Origin: Bacillus sp. RO3
GTDB lineage: Bacteria > Bacillota > Bacilli > Bacillales > Bacillaceae_B
Length of the DNA: 64,000 bases
Direction of reading: 5' to 3'
Assembly: GCF_012911895.1 (NCBI RefSeq)
Contig: NZ_JAAXCV010000021.1
Location: 62,001-126,000, forward strand
The notes beneath the pieces were generated by a model. The model was not told the DNA's origin and did not search any database. It worked only from the letters and a program-made list of their open reading frames with translations. Of the stretch, positions 33,865 to 42,791 are shown in pieces (position 1 is the first letter of the stretch; every line of letters starts with the position of its first letter). A program made the position numbers and the translations under genes.

Positions 33865-34428
33865 TTGCGAGCCAAAATCAGCGATTTATTAGCAGGGAAT
33901 CAATGCACTCATGTACTTTATTCCTACAGTGATCAAGACAGGTACTTTCATAATGCCCTGACGTATATACTTGAGGGGATTGACACGGGGGAGTGCGTCG
34001 TACTCATTGAGAATGACAGGAATATGAATATCCTTCTCAAGAAGCTATCTGAGCACCTAACAAGTGACCAATTAAGGAAAATCCAACCTATCAGCAACTT
34101 TGACTTCTATCAGTCCAGCGGAAGCTACCATCCCCCGGCCATTTATAAACAACTCACCAAAACCATCACTCCCTATCTAGAGAATGATATTGCTTTCCGC
34201 TCTTGGACAAATGTGGAATGGGGGACTTTGGACGATCCAAAACCCATCATCGAATGGTTCGAAGCGGAAACGGATAAAGCGATTCACGAACATAACCTGA
34301 CCGTTGTTTGTGCCTATGAGAGAGAAAGAATGCCTGAGCACCTTGAAGAGGCTCTAAAGAAAAGTCATGCACACATCATGACAGATGATGATATTGTTCC
34401 TTCAACTGTTTATACCCTTGAGAAATGA
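33865..34428 (+). CDS. MEDS-domain protein (DcmR-like sensory domain)
   Basis: 187-residue protein made of a single MEDS (methanogen/methylotroph DcmR sensory) domain, a RecA/KaiC-like fold without a clear Walker A. Family features include HVLYSYSDQDRYFHNALTYI, GECVVLIEN and VVCAYERERMP. Such domains usually sit before kinases or HTH outputs; here it stands alone, so it may sense a signal and act on a partner protein. TTG at 33865 is the start, after GAGGTGGGAG. No partner gene is adjacent. Confidence 0.75.
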   Translation: MRAKISDLLAGNQCTHVLYSYSDQDRYFHNALTYILEGIDTGECVVLIENDRNMNILLKKLSEHLTSDQLRKIQPISNFDFYQSSGSYHPPAIYKQLTKTITPYLENDIAFRSWTNVEWGTLDDPKPIIEWFEAETDKAIHEHNLTVVCAYERERMPEHLEEALKKSHAHIMTDDDIVPSTVYTLEK

Positions 34429-34436
34429 TGGAAGGA

Positions 34437-34470
34437 AAAGACGGTCTTTATTCAAGATCGTCTTTTTTTT
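34437..34470 (+). terminator. Terminator of the MEDS gene
   Basis: AAAAGACGGTCTT/AAGATCGTCTTTT with eight T. Confidence 0.88.
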
Positions 34471-34572
34471 GGTGTCCTGAAAAAGGGAAGAAAAATATCA
34501 GAAATAGACGAAAAATAAAGAATTTTTAGTCAATATACTTGTCCGTACCTTCTTGATGACATATAATGAAAA

Positions 34573-34587
34573 ATGAAAGCGCTTTAT
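34573..34587 (+). promoter_or_regulatory. cre-like site before the aldehyde dehydrogenase gene
   Basis: ATGAAAGCGCTTTAT has the palindromic core GAAAGCGCTTT; one mismatch to the cre consensus. It lies 35 bp before the start codon. Confidence 0.55.
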
Positions 34588-34621
34588 ATTTTAAAATACA
34601 TATATAACAGGAGGATTTTAG

Positions 34622-36142
34622 ATGCTGTATAATAATCCAAATACTGAAGGTTCATTGGTCCAATTTAAAGACAAGTATGAGAACTTCATTGGTGGAGAGT
34701 ACGTGGCACCGGCAAGCGGGGAATATTTCGAGAATGTATCACCTGTCACTGGTAAGGTCTTCACGAAGATTGCCCGTTCGAATAAAGAGGACGTTGAAAA
34801 GGCATTGGATGCAGCCCATGCTGCCAAAGACGCATGGGGTAAAACCACGGTTGCTGAAAGATCATTCATTTTAAATAAAATCGCCGATCGTATGGAAGAG
34901 AACCTTGAAATGCTTGCCGTAGCAGAAACATGGGATAACGGAAAGCCTGTCCGTGAAACATTGGCAGCAGACCTGCCACTTGCCATCGATCACTTCCGCT
35001 ACTTTGCCGGATGTATCAGGGGACAGGAGGGATCTCTGGGAGAGATTGATAATGATACGGTTTCCTACCATTTCAACGAGCCCATTGGGGTTGTGGCACA
35101 AATCATTCCTTGGAACTTCCCTATCCTGATGGCAGTATGGAAGATCGCCCCTGCCCTTGCTGCAGGTAACTGTGTAGTATTGAAGCCTGCCGAGCAAACC
35201 CCTGCGTCCATCATGGTACTCATTGAACTGATTGAAGACCTGCTCCCTAAAGGCGTGTTGAACGTGGTACAAGGATTTGGAGTGGAAGCAGGAAAGCCCC
35301 TTGCCCAAAGTAAGCGTGTTGGAAAAGTGGCCTTTACAGGTGAAACGACTACAGGGCGCCTGATCATGCAGTACGCTTCTCAAAACATCATCCCTGTGAC
35401 ACTGGAGCTTGGTGGTAAATCACCGAATATCTTCTTTGAAGATGTCATGGACCAGGATGATGATTTCCTTGATAAGGCGGTTGAAGGGTTTGTGATGTTC
35501 GCGCTGAATCAGGGAGAAGTGTGTACCTGCCCTTCAAGAGCACTGATCCAGGAATCGATTTATGACAAGTTCATGGAACGTGCAATCGAACGCGTCAAGC
35601 AAATCAAGCAGGGGAACCCATTGGATTCCGATACAATGCTGGGTGCTCAGGCTTCACAAGAGCAATTGGAAAAGATATTGTCGTATATCGAAATCGGGAA
35701 GGAAGAAGGAGCTGAGTTACTGATCGGCGGAGAACAGAACAAGCTTGATGGCGATCAGGAGGCAGGATTCTACGTGAAGCCGACCGTATTCAAGGGTGAT
35801 AACAAAATGCGGATTTTCCAGGAAGAAATCTTTGGACCGGTTGTTTCCGTCACGACGTTCAAGACGAAAGAGGAAGCACTTGAAATCGCCAATGACACAC
35901 TTTATGGACTTGGAGCGGGTGTGTGGACACGGGATATGAACACGGCTTACCGCTTTGGCAGAGAGGTTCAGGCGGGGCGTGTATGGACGAACTGTTACCA
36001 CCAATATCCTGCACATGCAGCTTTCGGAGGTTATAAGATGTCAGGCATCGGTCGCGAAAACCACAAAATGATGCTATCACACTATCAGCAAACAAAGAAC
36101 TTACTAGTTAGCTATAGTCCCAAAGCGTTAGGATTCTTCTAA
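34622..36142 (+). CDS. Aldehyde dehydrogenase, AcoD/ExaC type
   Basis: 506-residue NAD(P)-dependent aldehyde dehydrogenase; the closest pattern is acetaldehyde dehydrogenase AcoD/ExaC, which oxidises acetaldehyde to acetate. The Glu motif LELGGKSPN and the catalytic Cys301 (GEVCTCPSR) are present, with the NAD-binding segment FTGETTTGR. It is followed after one base by a DUF779 gene, the usual partner of this subgroup. GGAGG precedes the ATG and a cre-like site suggests catabolite repression. Confidence 0.88.
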   Translation: MLYNNPNTEGSLVQFKDKYENFIGGEYVAPASGEYFENVSPVTGKVFTKIARSNKEDVEKALDAAHAAKDAWGKTTVAERSFILNKIADRMEENLEMLAVAETWDNGKPVRETLAADLPLAIDHFRYFAGCIRGQEGSLGEIDNDTVSYHFNEPIGVVAQIIPWNFPILMAVWKIAPALAAGNCVVLKPAEQTPASIMVLIELIEDLLPKGVLNVVQGFGVEAGKPLAQSKRVGKVAFTGETTTGRLIMQYASQNIIPVTLELGGKSPNIFFEDVMDQDDDFLDKAVEGFVMFALNQGEVCTCPSRALIQESIYDKFMERAIERVKQIKQGNPLDSDTMLGAQASQEQLEKILSYIEIGKEEGAELLIGGEQNKLDGDQEAGFYVKPTVFKGDNKMRIFQEEIFGPVVSVTTFKTKEEALEIANDTLYGLGAGVWTRDMNTAYRFGREVQAGRVWTNCYHQYPAHAAFGGYKMSGIGRENHKMMLSHYQQTKNLLVSYSPKALGFF

Positions 36143-36143
36143 A

Positions 36144-36479
36144 ATGAACCAGCGACTAGAGGCAACAGAACGGGCACTCCAGCTGATTGAAGTCTTGAAA
36201 GGCAAGCACGGGGCCCTGCTTTTCCATCAGTCAGGAGGGTGTTGTGACGGCAGTTCTCCTATGTGTTTAAGTCAGGATGATTTGATCATCGGTGACAGCG
36301 ATGTATTAGTAGGTACTGTAGCCGACTGTCCTTTTTATATGAATGAACAGCAATATGAGTACTGGAAACATTTCAGGATCATATTGGATGTAAAGGAAGG
36401 TAGAGGTGGAGTATTCTCATTGGAATCAACTGAAGGAGTCCGTTTCATCACGGATTCTACATTGATCCAATCTAAGTAG
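36144..36479 (+). CDS. DUF779 family protein
   Basis: 111-residue cytosolic protein of the DUF779 family with the Cys-rich motif QSGGCCDGSSPMC at about residues 29-41, suggestive of metal or redox chemistry. It starts one base after the aldehyde dehydrogenase stop with hardly any ribosome site, so translation is probably coupled. DUF779 genes often follow AcoD/ExaC-type aldehyde dehydrogenases; the role is unknown. Confidence 0.82.
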   Translation: MNQRLEATERALQLIEVLKGKHGALLFHQSGGCCDGSSPMCLSQDDLIIGDSDVLVGTVADCPFYMNEQQYEYWKHFRIILDVKEGRGGVFSLESTEGVRFITDSTLIQSK

Positions 36480-36521
36480 TCGATTTATGGTTCTACCTTT
36501 TCAATCCGGATAATAGTTTTT

Positions 36522-36560
36522 AGAGACGGCTTATTTTTATAAGTTGTCTCTTTTTTTGCA
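36522..36560 (+). terminator. Terminator of the aldehyde dehydrogenase operon
   Basis: AGAGACGGCTTAT/ATAAGTTGTCTCT with seven T. Confidence 0.88.
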
Positions 36561-36589
36561 TTGTCATGCTATTTTTAATGATTACTAAT

Positions 36590-36604
36590 TTAAAATAATT
36601 ATAA
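36590..36604. promoter_or_regulatory. PerR box 1 upstream of katA
   Basis: TTAAAATAATTATAA differs from the PerR box TTATAATNATTATAA at one position. It lies just upstream of the katA -35. Confidence 0.75.
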
Positions 36605-36611
36605 TTTGGGA

Positions 36612-36639
36612 TTGACTTTCATTCTCATATGATTAAAAT
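36612..36639 (+). promoter_or_regulatory. katA promoter
   Basis: TTGACT at 36612-36617 and TAAAAT at 36634-36639, 16-bp spacer, between two PerR boxes. Confidence 0.6.
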
Positions 36640-36654
36640 AAAACTATAATTACT

Positions 36655-36669
36655 TAATAATAATTATAA
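36655..36669. promoter_or_regulatory. PerR box 2 upstream of katA
   Basis: TAATAATAATTATAA differs from the PerR consensus at one position. It lies downstream of the promoter and 18 bp before the katA start, a classical repression position. Confidence 0.78.
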
Positions 36670-36687
36670 TCTAAAGGAGTGTCGGAA

Positions 36688-38148
36688 ATGAATGAAAGAA
36701 AACTAACAACGAATCAAGGTGCGCCTATCGGTGACAACCAGAACTCAATGACAGCCGGAGAAAGAGGACCGACGCTGCTTGAGGATTATCAGTTAATCGA
36801 AAAACTGGCTCACTTTGACAGAGAACGGGTCCCTGAGAGAGTCGTTCATGCAAGGGGAGCGGGAGCACATGGTGTTTTCATTACCAAAAGCAGCATGAAG
36901 AAATATACAAAAGCTTCGTTCCTCCAGGAAGTCGGAAAAGAGACACCGGTATTTGCCCGTTTTTCCACAGTGGTACACGGTCAGCATTCTCCGGAAACGT
37001 TAAGGGACCCAAGGGGGTTTGCGGTGAAATTTTATACAGAAGAAGGGAATTGGGATTTCGTTGGCAACAATCTGCCAGTATTCTTCATCCGTGATGCCAT
37101 GAAGTTCCCGGATATGGTTCACTCATTAAAACCAAATCCTCAGACAAACATCCAGGAGCCTGAAAGATATTGGGATTTCATGTCATTAACACCGGAATCT
37201 ACGAATATGCTTCTTCATCTCTATACAGATGAGGGGATTCCGGCAAATTATAGACAGATGCGGGGTTCGAGTGTTCATGCCTACAAATGGGTAAATGCAG
37301 CGGGCAATACCGTTTATGTGAAATTAAGATGGAAACCGAAGCAGGGATTGGAGAATCTGTCTTCAGAAGAGGCTGCTGAAATCCAGGGGAAAGACTTTAA
37401 TCATGCGAGCAGGGACTTGTATGAGTCGATCGAAAAAGGGGATTACCCTGAATGGGATCTGTATGTTCAAGTACTTGATCCGATGGATATGGATTCATTT
37501 GATTTCGATCCCCTTGATGCAACAAAGGATTGGTCAGAAGAGGACATTCCGGCGCATGTTGTCGGGACGATGATCTTAAATCAGAATCCTGAAAACGTCT
37601 TTGCTGAAACGGAATCAGTTGGCTTCAACCCTGGTGTACTGGTAAATGGAATGCTTCCTTCTGAGGATAAGCTGCTCCAGGGAAGATTATTCTCATATTC
37701 AGATACACAACGTTACCGGATCGGTGCCAACTACCTGCAGCTCCCGATCAACTGTCCTTTTGCTCAAGTGGCCAATAACCAGCGGGACGGACATATGCCG
37801 TTCAAACAGCAGGGGAGTTCAGTGAACTACGAGCCCAACAGCTTTGATCATACACCGAAGGAAGCACCCGGTTATACCGAGGTCCATCAGCCCGTGACAG
37901 GTGAAAGAGGAAGACAGAAGATCCAAAAGACCGATGATTTCGGTCAGGCCGGCCGTATTTATAGAAGCTATTCTGATGAGGTGAAGGAACAAGTCGTGAA
38001 GAATATTTCCGCTGAGCTGTCCACTATCGATGAACGGATTGCCTTGCGTGCAGTGTGCAACTTTTTCCGCGCTGATGTAGAGCTTGGTAAGAAGTTGTCT
38101 GAGCGTATCGGGGTGGATGTGACTCCATACTTGCAGCATATGAAATAA
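36688..38148 (+). CDS. katA: Vegetative catalase KatA
   Basis: 486-residue small-subunit haem catalase that breaks hydrogen peroxide into water and oxygen. The active-site signature around distal His54 (FDRERVPERVVHARGAGAHG in part) and the proximal haem-ligand segment RLFSYSDTQRYRIG are intact. The start at 36688 follows AAAGGAG; the GTG at 36679 would overlap it. Two PerR boxes indicate peroxide-responsive control, as for katA of B. subtilis. A strong terminator follows. Confidence 0.95.
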   Translation: MNERKLTTNQGAPIGDNQNSMTAGERGPTLLEDYQLIEKLAHFDRERVPERVVHARGAGAHGVFITKSSMKKYTKASFLQEVGKETPVFARFSTVVHGQHSPETLRDPRGFAVKFYTEEGNWDFVGNNLPVFFIRDAMKFPDMVHSLKPNPQTNIQEPERYWDFMSLTPESTNMLLHLYTDEGIPANYRQMRGSSVHAYKWVNAAGNTVYVKLRWKPKQGLENLSSEEAAEIQGKDFNHASRDLYESIEKGDYPEWDLYVQVLDPMDMDSFDFDPLDATKDWSEEDIPAHVVGTMILNQNPENVFAETESVGFNPGVLVNGMLPSEDKLLQGRLFSYSDTQRYRIGANYLQLPINCPFAQVANNQRDGHMPFKQQGSSVNYEPNSFDHTPKEAPGYTEVHQPVTGERGRQKIQKTDDFGQAGRIYRSYSDEVKEQVVKNISAELSTIDERIALRAVCNFFRADVELGKKLSERIGVDVTPYLQHMK

Positions 38149-38156
38149 AATAGATG

Positions 38157-38212
38157 GAGCACTGGTCTTTTTATCAGTAAGGGTATTGATAAAAGGCTGG
38201 TGCTCATTTTTT
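38157..38212 (+). terminator. Terminator of katA
   Basis: Long stem GAGCACTGGTCTTTTTATCA with TGATAAAAGGCTGGTGCTC, then TTTTTT. Confidence 0.9.
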
Positions 38213-38235
38213 AGTGGAGGGGATCCGTTGTACAC

Positions 38236-38270
38236 AAAAAGCCACCCCCTGTCACAGGAAGTGGCTCTCC
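38236..38270 (-). terminator. Terminator of the rocR-like gene
   Basis: AAAAAGCCACCCCCTGT pairs with ACAGGAAGTGGCT; T tract reads on the minus strand. Confidence 0.8.
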
Positions 38271-38274
38271 ACCC

Positions 38275-39660
38275 TTATGAGAAAGGATTCCGCTCAATAC
38301 CGTACTTGCGTATCCTGTACTGTAAATTCTGCCGGCTCATCCCAAGGGCCTTTGCTGTTTTAGTAATGTTAAAATCATGGTATTTCAACGACTTCTGAAT
38401 ATAATACGTTTCAGCTTCCTCAATGAAAAGTTCCAGCGGCTTGATCTCGGTTCCGGATTGATAGAGAAATTCCGATTCATCCTGATGATCGTCTCCCCCT
38501 GCAGTATGGTGGATGCGCTGCCGGAAACCGAATGGAAGGTGACTGAACCCGATTTCCTCTTCGAAGCCAACCAGATTGAAGGCCCCTTCGATGACATGCT
38601 CTAGCTCCCGCACATTCCCCGGCCAGTCATACTGCTCAAAAATTTCATTCACTTCATCCGAAATCCCTTTCACATTCATGGCGAAATGGTGATTGAATTG
38701 GTCGATAAAATAATTCACCAGCTCAGGTAAATCTTCTTTCCTTGTTCGGAGGGAAGGAATGAAGATGGATACGATACTTAATCGGTAATAGAGATCCTTT
38801 AACAAGCGTCCTTCTGCGATGGCATCAATAGGGTCTTCGTTAACAGTCGCCATCACCCGAACATCATAGGGGAGGTCCGTCCCTCTGGAAATCAAGTTTA
38901 AAAGCTTCTCTTGGAGGGAAGGGGTTAATAAGTTGATTTCGTCGAGTAATAATGTTCCTCCCTGTGCTTGTTGGAAGAGGGACGGCCGGCGTTCCTCATG
39001 GCTGCTGACTGGTTTCACCTGGTCAAATAAGATGTCTTCAAGCATGTCGTCACTGAGGGAGGAACAGTTCTGTGTGATGAAGGGACAATTGGAACGGGCG
39101 CTGTCGTTATGGATGCTTTGTGCAAACAGTTCCTTCCCTGTCCCGATTTCACCACAAATCAACACAGGGGAAGACGTTCTCGTCGCCCGCTTCCCGGTTT
39201 CCACGGCGTCCTGCAGGCGTGGGTGCTCACCGATGATGCTGTTAAAGGTAAACAAGCTGCTCGGACGTTTATGTACATGGTCCCTCATCACTTTTTCAAG
39301 CCTTGTGATGTCCCTTGCTATTTCAACCGCTCCAATCAAGACGTTGTCATGGAAAATAGGGAAGGTATCGTTCATCGTAGTGATTTCGATACCATTTATA
39401 TTGAAGTACGTTTGCTTCACATTGAGGGTTGGTTCCTCTGTGTGCAGAACGTTAAGAAGGGTACTTTCTTCTTCAGAATGGAATTGGAAAACATCCAATA
39501 AATTTTTATCCAGTACGTCCTCAATTTCCATCCCTTCGATTTCCCGCATTTTGCGATTATAGATGATGGTTCGTCCTGTTGAATCGATGACATGAACGCC
39601 TGATTCGAGATGTTCAGCGACTTTTTCGTACATATATAAACGTTTTTCAGATTCCAGCAT
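38275..39660 (-). CDS. rocR: RocR-type PAS/AAA+ regulator lacking the GAFTGA motif
   Basis: 461 residues, the length of B. subtilis RocR. PAS domain at about 12-115; AAA+ domain with Walker A GEIGTGKE at 170-177, Walker B GGTLLLDEIN and arginine-finger region YYRLSIVSIFIPSLRTRKEDLP; FIS-type HTH ALGMSRQNLQYRIRKYG at the C-terminus. The sigma-54-contacting loop GAFTGA is replaced at the same position and length by PVSSHE (residues 217-222), flanked by normal LF..VK and ERRPSLF. This suggests it does not open sigma-54 promoters. ATG 39660 follows GAGGAG; the ATG at 39681 lacks a ribosome site. It is divergent from rocA. Confidence 0.82.
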   Translation of the reverse strand: MLESEKRLYMYEKVAEHLESGVHVIDSTGRTIIYNRKMREIEGMEIEDVLDKNLLDVFQFHSEEESTLLNVLHTEEPTLNVKQTYFNINGIEITTMNDTFPIFHDNVLIGAVEIARDITRLEKVMRDHVHKRPSSLFTFNSIIGEHPRLQDAVETGKRATRTSSPVLICGEIGTGKELFAQSIHNDSARSNCPFITQNCSSLSDDMLEDILFDQVKPVSSHEERRPSLFQQAQGGTLLLDEINLLTPSLQEKLLNLISRGTDLPYDVRVMATVNEDPIDAIAEGRLLKDLYYRLSIVSIFIPSLRTRKEDLPELVNYFIDQFNHHFAMNVKGISDEVNEIFEQYDWPGNVRELEHVIEGAFNLVGFEEEIGFSHLPFGFRQRIHHTAGGDDHQDESEFLYQSGTEIKPLELFIEEAETYYIQKSLKYHDFNITKTAKALGMSRQNLQYRIRKYGIERNPFS

Positions 39661-39830
39661 GCTGTCTCTCTCCTCTTTCATTTCATTGGATCTTACTGCA
39701 AAACCTTTAGTCTATTGAGCTACCACTTGCGCAAATTTCCAATTTGTCTGTTGTTTTCATTTCATCTTGGAAGCGATTGAAATCGCAAAAAGAGCGGAAT
39801 TATAAAAAATTTTGAAAAAACTCTTGAAAA

Positions 39831-39849
39831 ATGCAACTATCTTTTGCAT
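39831..39849. promoter_or_regulatory. RocR-type operator 1
   Basis: ATGCAA-N7-TTGCAT. Same half-sites and spacing as the copy 44 bp downstream. RocR upstream activating sequences in B. subtilis are, as I recall, TGCAAAA/TTTTGCA palindromes. Confidence 0.65.
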
Positions 39850-39874
39850 TATTATAAGTGTAAGGGTTTTCTAA

Positions 39875-39893
39875 ATGCAAATTTTTTTTGCAT
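39875..39893. promoter_or_regulatory. RocR-type operator 2
   Basis: ATGCAA-N7-TTGCAT, a T-rich spacer; ends 66 bp before the rocA start. Confidence 0.65.
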
Positions 39894-39959
39894 GTTTGTT
39901 AACTAGCCTCGTCACACGGGGATGAATAAAAATCTTTGTTTAAAGGGGGAAATGCCCAC

Positions 39960-41504
39960 ATGATTCCTTACAAACACGAACCATTCACAGATTTCTCAAA
40001 TAAAGAGAATCAAAAAGCATTCAAAGAAGGTCTAAAAGTAGTAGAAAGTTACTTAGGTCAAGACTATCCACTTGTCATTGGCGGAGAGCGGGTAACAACT
40101 GATGATAAACTGGTTTCTGTAAACCCAGCAAACAAAGAAGAAATCATCGGACGTGTATCAAAAGCGAATCAGGATTTAGCTGAAAAAGCGATGAATGTTG
40201 CGTATGATACATTCCAAACCTGGCGTAAAGTAAAGCCAGAAACCCGCGCAGATATTCTTTTCCGCGCTTCTGCTATTGTTCGTCGCCGTAAGCATGAGTT
40301 CTCTGCTTTACTAACGAAAGAAGCGGGTAAGCCATGGAACGAAGCAGATGCTGATACAGCAGAAGCGATCGACTTCATGGAATACTATGCCCGTCAAATG
40401 CTTCGTTTGAAAGATGGGTTCCCTGTAGAAAGTCGTCCGGGTGAATACAATCAATTCAACTACATTCCGCTGGGAGTGGGAGTTGTCATCTCACCTTGGA
40501 ACTTTGCCTTTGCGATCATGGCAGGTACAGCTGTAGCAGCCATCGTTACGGGTAATACGGTTCTTCTTAAGCCAGCTTCAACGACGGCTGTTGTCGCCGC
40601 GAAGTTCATTGAAGTATTGGAAGAAGCAGGTCTTCCGAAAGGTGTAATCAACTATGTTCCTGGAAGTGGAGCTGAAGTTGGGGACTACCTGGTTGACCAT
40701 CCAAAGACACGATTTATTTCATTCACAGGTTCCCGTGACGTAGGAATTCGTATTTACGAAAGAGCAGCAAAAGTGAACCCAGGCCAAAAATGGCTTAAAC
40801 GTGTCATCGCTGAAATGGGCGGTAAGGATACGATCGTTGTCGACAGCGAAGGAGATCTTGAACTGGCAGCTAAATCAATCGTTGCTTCTGCATTCGGATT
40901 CTCCGGACAAAAATGTTCTGCCTGTTCCCGTGCCGTCATCGTGGAAGATGTTTACGATCAAGTACTGGAGCGTGCAGTTGAGTTAACGAAAGAATTAACG
41001 GTTGGAGATCCTACAGACCGTGATAACTACATGGGTCCTGTAATCGACCAGGCGTCATTCGATAAAATCATGAGTTACATTGAAATCGGTAAAGAAGAAG
41101 GTAAGCTGATGGTCGGAGGAGAAGGAGATAACTCGAAAGGTTTCTTCGTAAAGCCGACAATTTTTGCTGATGTGGATCCTAATGCCCGTTTAATGCAGGA
41201 AGAAATCTTTGGACCAGTTGTAGCATTCTCTAAAGCGAAAGATTTCGATCATGCCATTGAGATTGCAAACAACACTGACTATGGTTTGACAGGTGCGGTC
41301 ATCACAAATAACCGTGCGAAGATCGAGCAGGCTCGTGAGGATTTCCATGTTGGTAACTTATACTTCAACAGAGGATGTACAGGGGCGATTGTCGGATATC
41401 AACCATTTGGTGGATTCAACATGTCAGGTACTGACTCTAAAGCAGGCGGACCTGATTACCTTCTGCTACACCTTCAAGCAAAAACGACATCAGAAACACT
41501 TTAA
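39960..41504 (+). CDS. rocA: RocA, 1-pyrroline-5-carboxylate dehydrogenase
   Basis: 514-residue NAD-dependent aldehyde dehydrogenase-fold enzyme that oxidises P5C (glutamate semialdehyde) to glutamate, the meeting point of arginine, ornithine and proline breakdown. Catalytic Cys319 in [10 protein letters not shown]; the Glu motif is [12 protein letters not shown] motif FTGSRDVG. The ATG at 39960 follows AAAGGGGGA; the ATG at 39936 lies too far upstream. RocD follows 93 bp later, with an intervening GGAGCC/GGCTCC hairpin but no strong terminator, so the pair may be one operon. Confidence 0.94.
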   Translation: MIPYKHEPFTDFSNKENQKAFKEGLKVVESYLGQDYPLVIGGERVTTDDKLVSVNPANKEEIIGRVSKANQDLAEKAMNVAYDTFQTWRKVKPETRADILFRASAIVRRRKHEFSALLTKEAGKPWNEADADTAEAIDFMEYYARQMLRLKDGFPVESRPGEYNQFNYIPLGVGVVISPWNFAFAIMAGTAVAAIVTGNTVLLKPASTTAVVAAKFIEVLEEAGLPKGVINYVPGSGAEVGDYLVDHPKTRFISFTGSRDVGIRIYERAAKVNPGQKWLKRVIAEMGGKDTIVVDSEGDLELAAKSIVASAFGFSGQKCSACSRAVIVEDVYDQVLERAVELTKELTVGDPTDRDNYMGPVIDQASFDKIMSYIEIGKEEGKLMVGGEGDNSKGFFVKPTIFADVDPNARLMQEEIFGPVVAFSKAKDFDHAIEIANNTDYGLTGAVITNNRAKIEQAREDFHVGNLYFNRGCTGAIVGYQPFGGFNMSGTDSKAGGPDYLLLHLQAKTTSETL

Positions 41505-41513
41505 GAGTTTGAA

Positions 41514-41552
41514 CCAGGAGGAGCCTTTGACTACAGGGGCTCCATCCTTGTA
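41514..41552 (+). other. Intercistronic hairpin, rocA-rocD
   Basis: GGAGCC...GGCTCC stem with an 11-12-base loop and no immediate T run; may be a weak terminator or an mRNA processing or stabilising hairpin that lowers rocD expression relative to rocA. Confidence 0.45.
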
Positions 41553-41597
41553 TATAGACATTGCATCTTTTTTTTTACTATGTAAGGAGGAATCATG

Positions 41598-42791
41598 ATG
41601 GCAGTAAGTACTCATTCAATTATTGAACAAACAGAAAAATACGGTGCGAAAAACTATCATCCACTACCGATCGTCATTTCAGAGGCAGAGGGAGTATGGG
41701 TGAAAGATCCTGAAGGGAATAAGTATATGGATATGCTTAGTGCTTATTCAGCAGTCAACCAGGGGCATCGTCATCCAAAGATCATCCAGGCGCTAAAAGA
41801 TCAAGCAGACCGTGTAACATTAACGTCTCGTGCGTTTCACAATGATCAATTAGCCCCTTGGTATGAGAAAATCTGTAAACTGACGGGGAAAGACATGGCT
41901 CTGCCGATGAACACTGGTGCGGAAGCGGTTGAAACAGCGATCAAGACTGCTCGTCGTTGGGCATATGATGTGAAGGGTGTAGCGGAAAACAGTGCAGAAA
42001 TCATTGCATGTAACGGCAACTTTCATGGAAGAACGATGACTGCTGTTTCCCTTTCTTCTGAAGAAGAATACAAGCGTGGTTTCGGACCTATGCTTCCGGG
42101 CATCAACCTGATTCCATATGGTGACTTGGAAGCTTTGAAAGCTGCTATTACTCCTAATACGGCTGCATTCCTTATCGAACCGATCCAAGGGGAAGCGGGT
42201 ATCGTATTCCCTCCTAAAGGGTTCATGAAAGCGGCTTATGAATTATGTAAGGAAAACAATGTACTGTTCATTGCAGACGAAATCCAGGCAGGTCTTGCAC
42301 GCTCAGGAAAAATGTTTGCATGCGAATGGGAAGATGTAGATCCTGATATGTATATCCTTGGAAAAGCCCTTGGAGGCGGTGTGTTCCCTATCTCCTGCGT
42401 AGTGGCCAATGAAGAGGTGTTGGGCGTATTCAACCCGGGCTCACACGGTTCCACTTTCGGAGGTAATCCAATGGCATGTGCTGTTTCCGTTGCTTCACTG
42501 GATGTACTGATCGAAGAAAACCTGGCAGACCGTTCTTTACAGTTGGGAGAATACTTTATGAGTAAACTCCGTGAGATAGACAATCCTATGATTAAGGAAG
42601 TTCGCGGCAGCGGCTTATTTATTGGAGTGGAACTCAAAGAACCAGCCCGTAAATACTGTGAACAGCTTAAAGAAGAAGGGCTGCTTTGTAAAGAAACGCA
42701 TGATACTGTCATTCGTTTCGCCCCGCCACTTGTCATCTCACAGGAAGACCTTGACTGGGCAATCGAAAGAATCAAGAAGGTATTATCTTAA
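41598..42791 (+). CDS. rocD: RocD, ornithine aminotransferase
   Basis: 397-residue class III PLP aminotransferase converting ornithine and 2-oxoglutarate to glutamate semialdehyde and glutamate. PLP Lys256 in [22 protein letters not shown] and [13 protein letters not shown] are the expected motifs. ATG 41598 is preferred to 41595 because AAGGAGG then has seven bases of spacing. Stands between rocA and rocG, giving a full route from ornithine to 2-oxoglutarate. No rocE/rocF (permease, arginase) is in the window. Confidence 0.93.
   Translation: MAVSTHSIIEQTEKYGAKNYHPLPIVISEAEGVWVKDPEGNKYMDMLSAYSAVNQGHRHPKIIQALKDQADRVTLTSRAFHNDQLAPWYEKICKLTGKDMALPMNTGAEAVETAIKTARRWAYDVKGVAENSAEIIACNGNFHGRTMTAVSLSSEEEYKRGFGPMLPGINLIPYGDLEALKAAITPNTAAFLIEPIQGEAGIVFPPKGFMKAAYELCKENNVLFIADEIQAGLARSGKMFACEWEDVDPDMYILGKALGGGVFPISCVVANEEVLGVFNPGSHGSTFGGNPMACAVSVASLDVLIEENLADRSLQLGEYFMSKLREIDNPMIKEVRGSGLFIGVELKEPARKYCEQLKEEGLLCKETHDTVIRFAPPLVISQEDLDWAIERIKKVLS

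Larger units (their letters stand above)
39661..39959. other. rocR-rocA intergenic control region
   Basis: 299 bp holding two 19-bp palindromes (39831-39849 and 39875-39893) and a possible SigA-type promoter TTGAAA (39824-39829)-N17-CATTAT (39847-39852) whose spacer is filled by the first palindrome. A poor GG-N10-GC pair at 39865-39878 is the only sigma-54-like match. No gene is seen. Confidence 0.6.

Noticed and set aside
39865-39879. Sigma-54 promoter for rocA (GG-N10-GC)
   Set aside because: Only the invariant GG and GC fit; the rest of TGGCAC-N5-TTGCA does not, and it overlaps operator 2.
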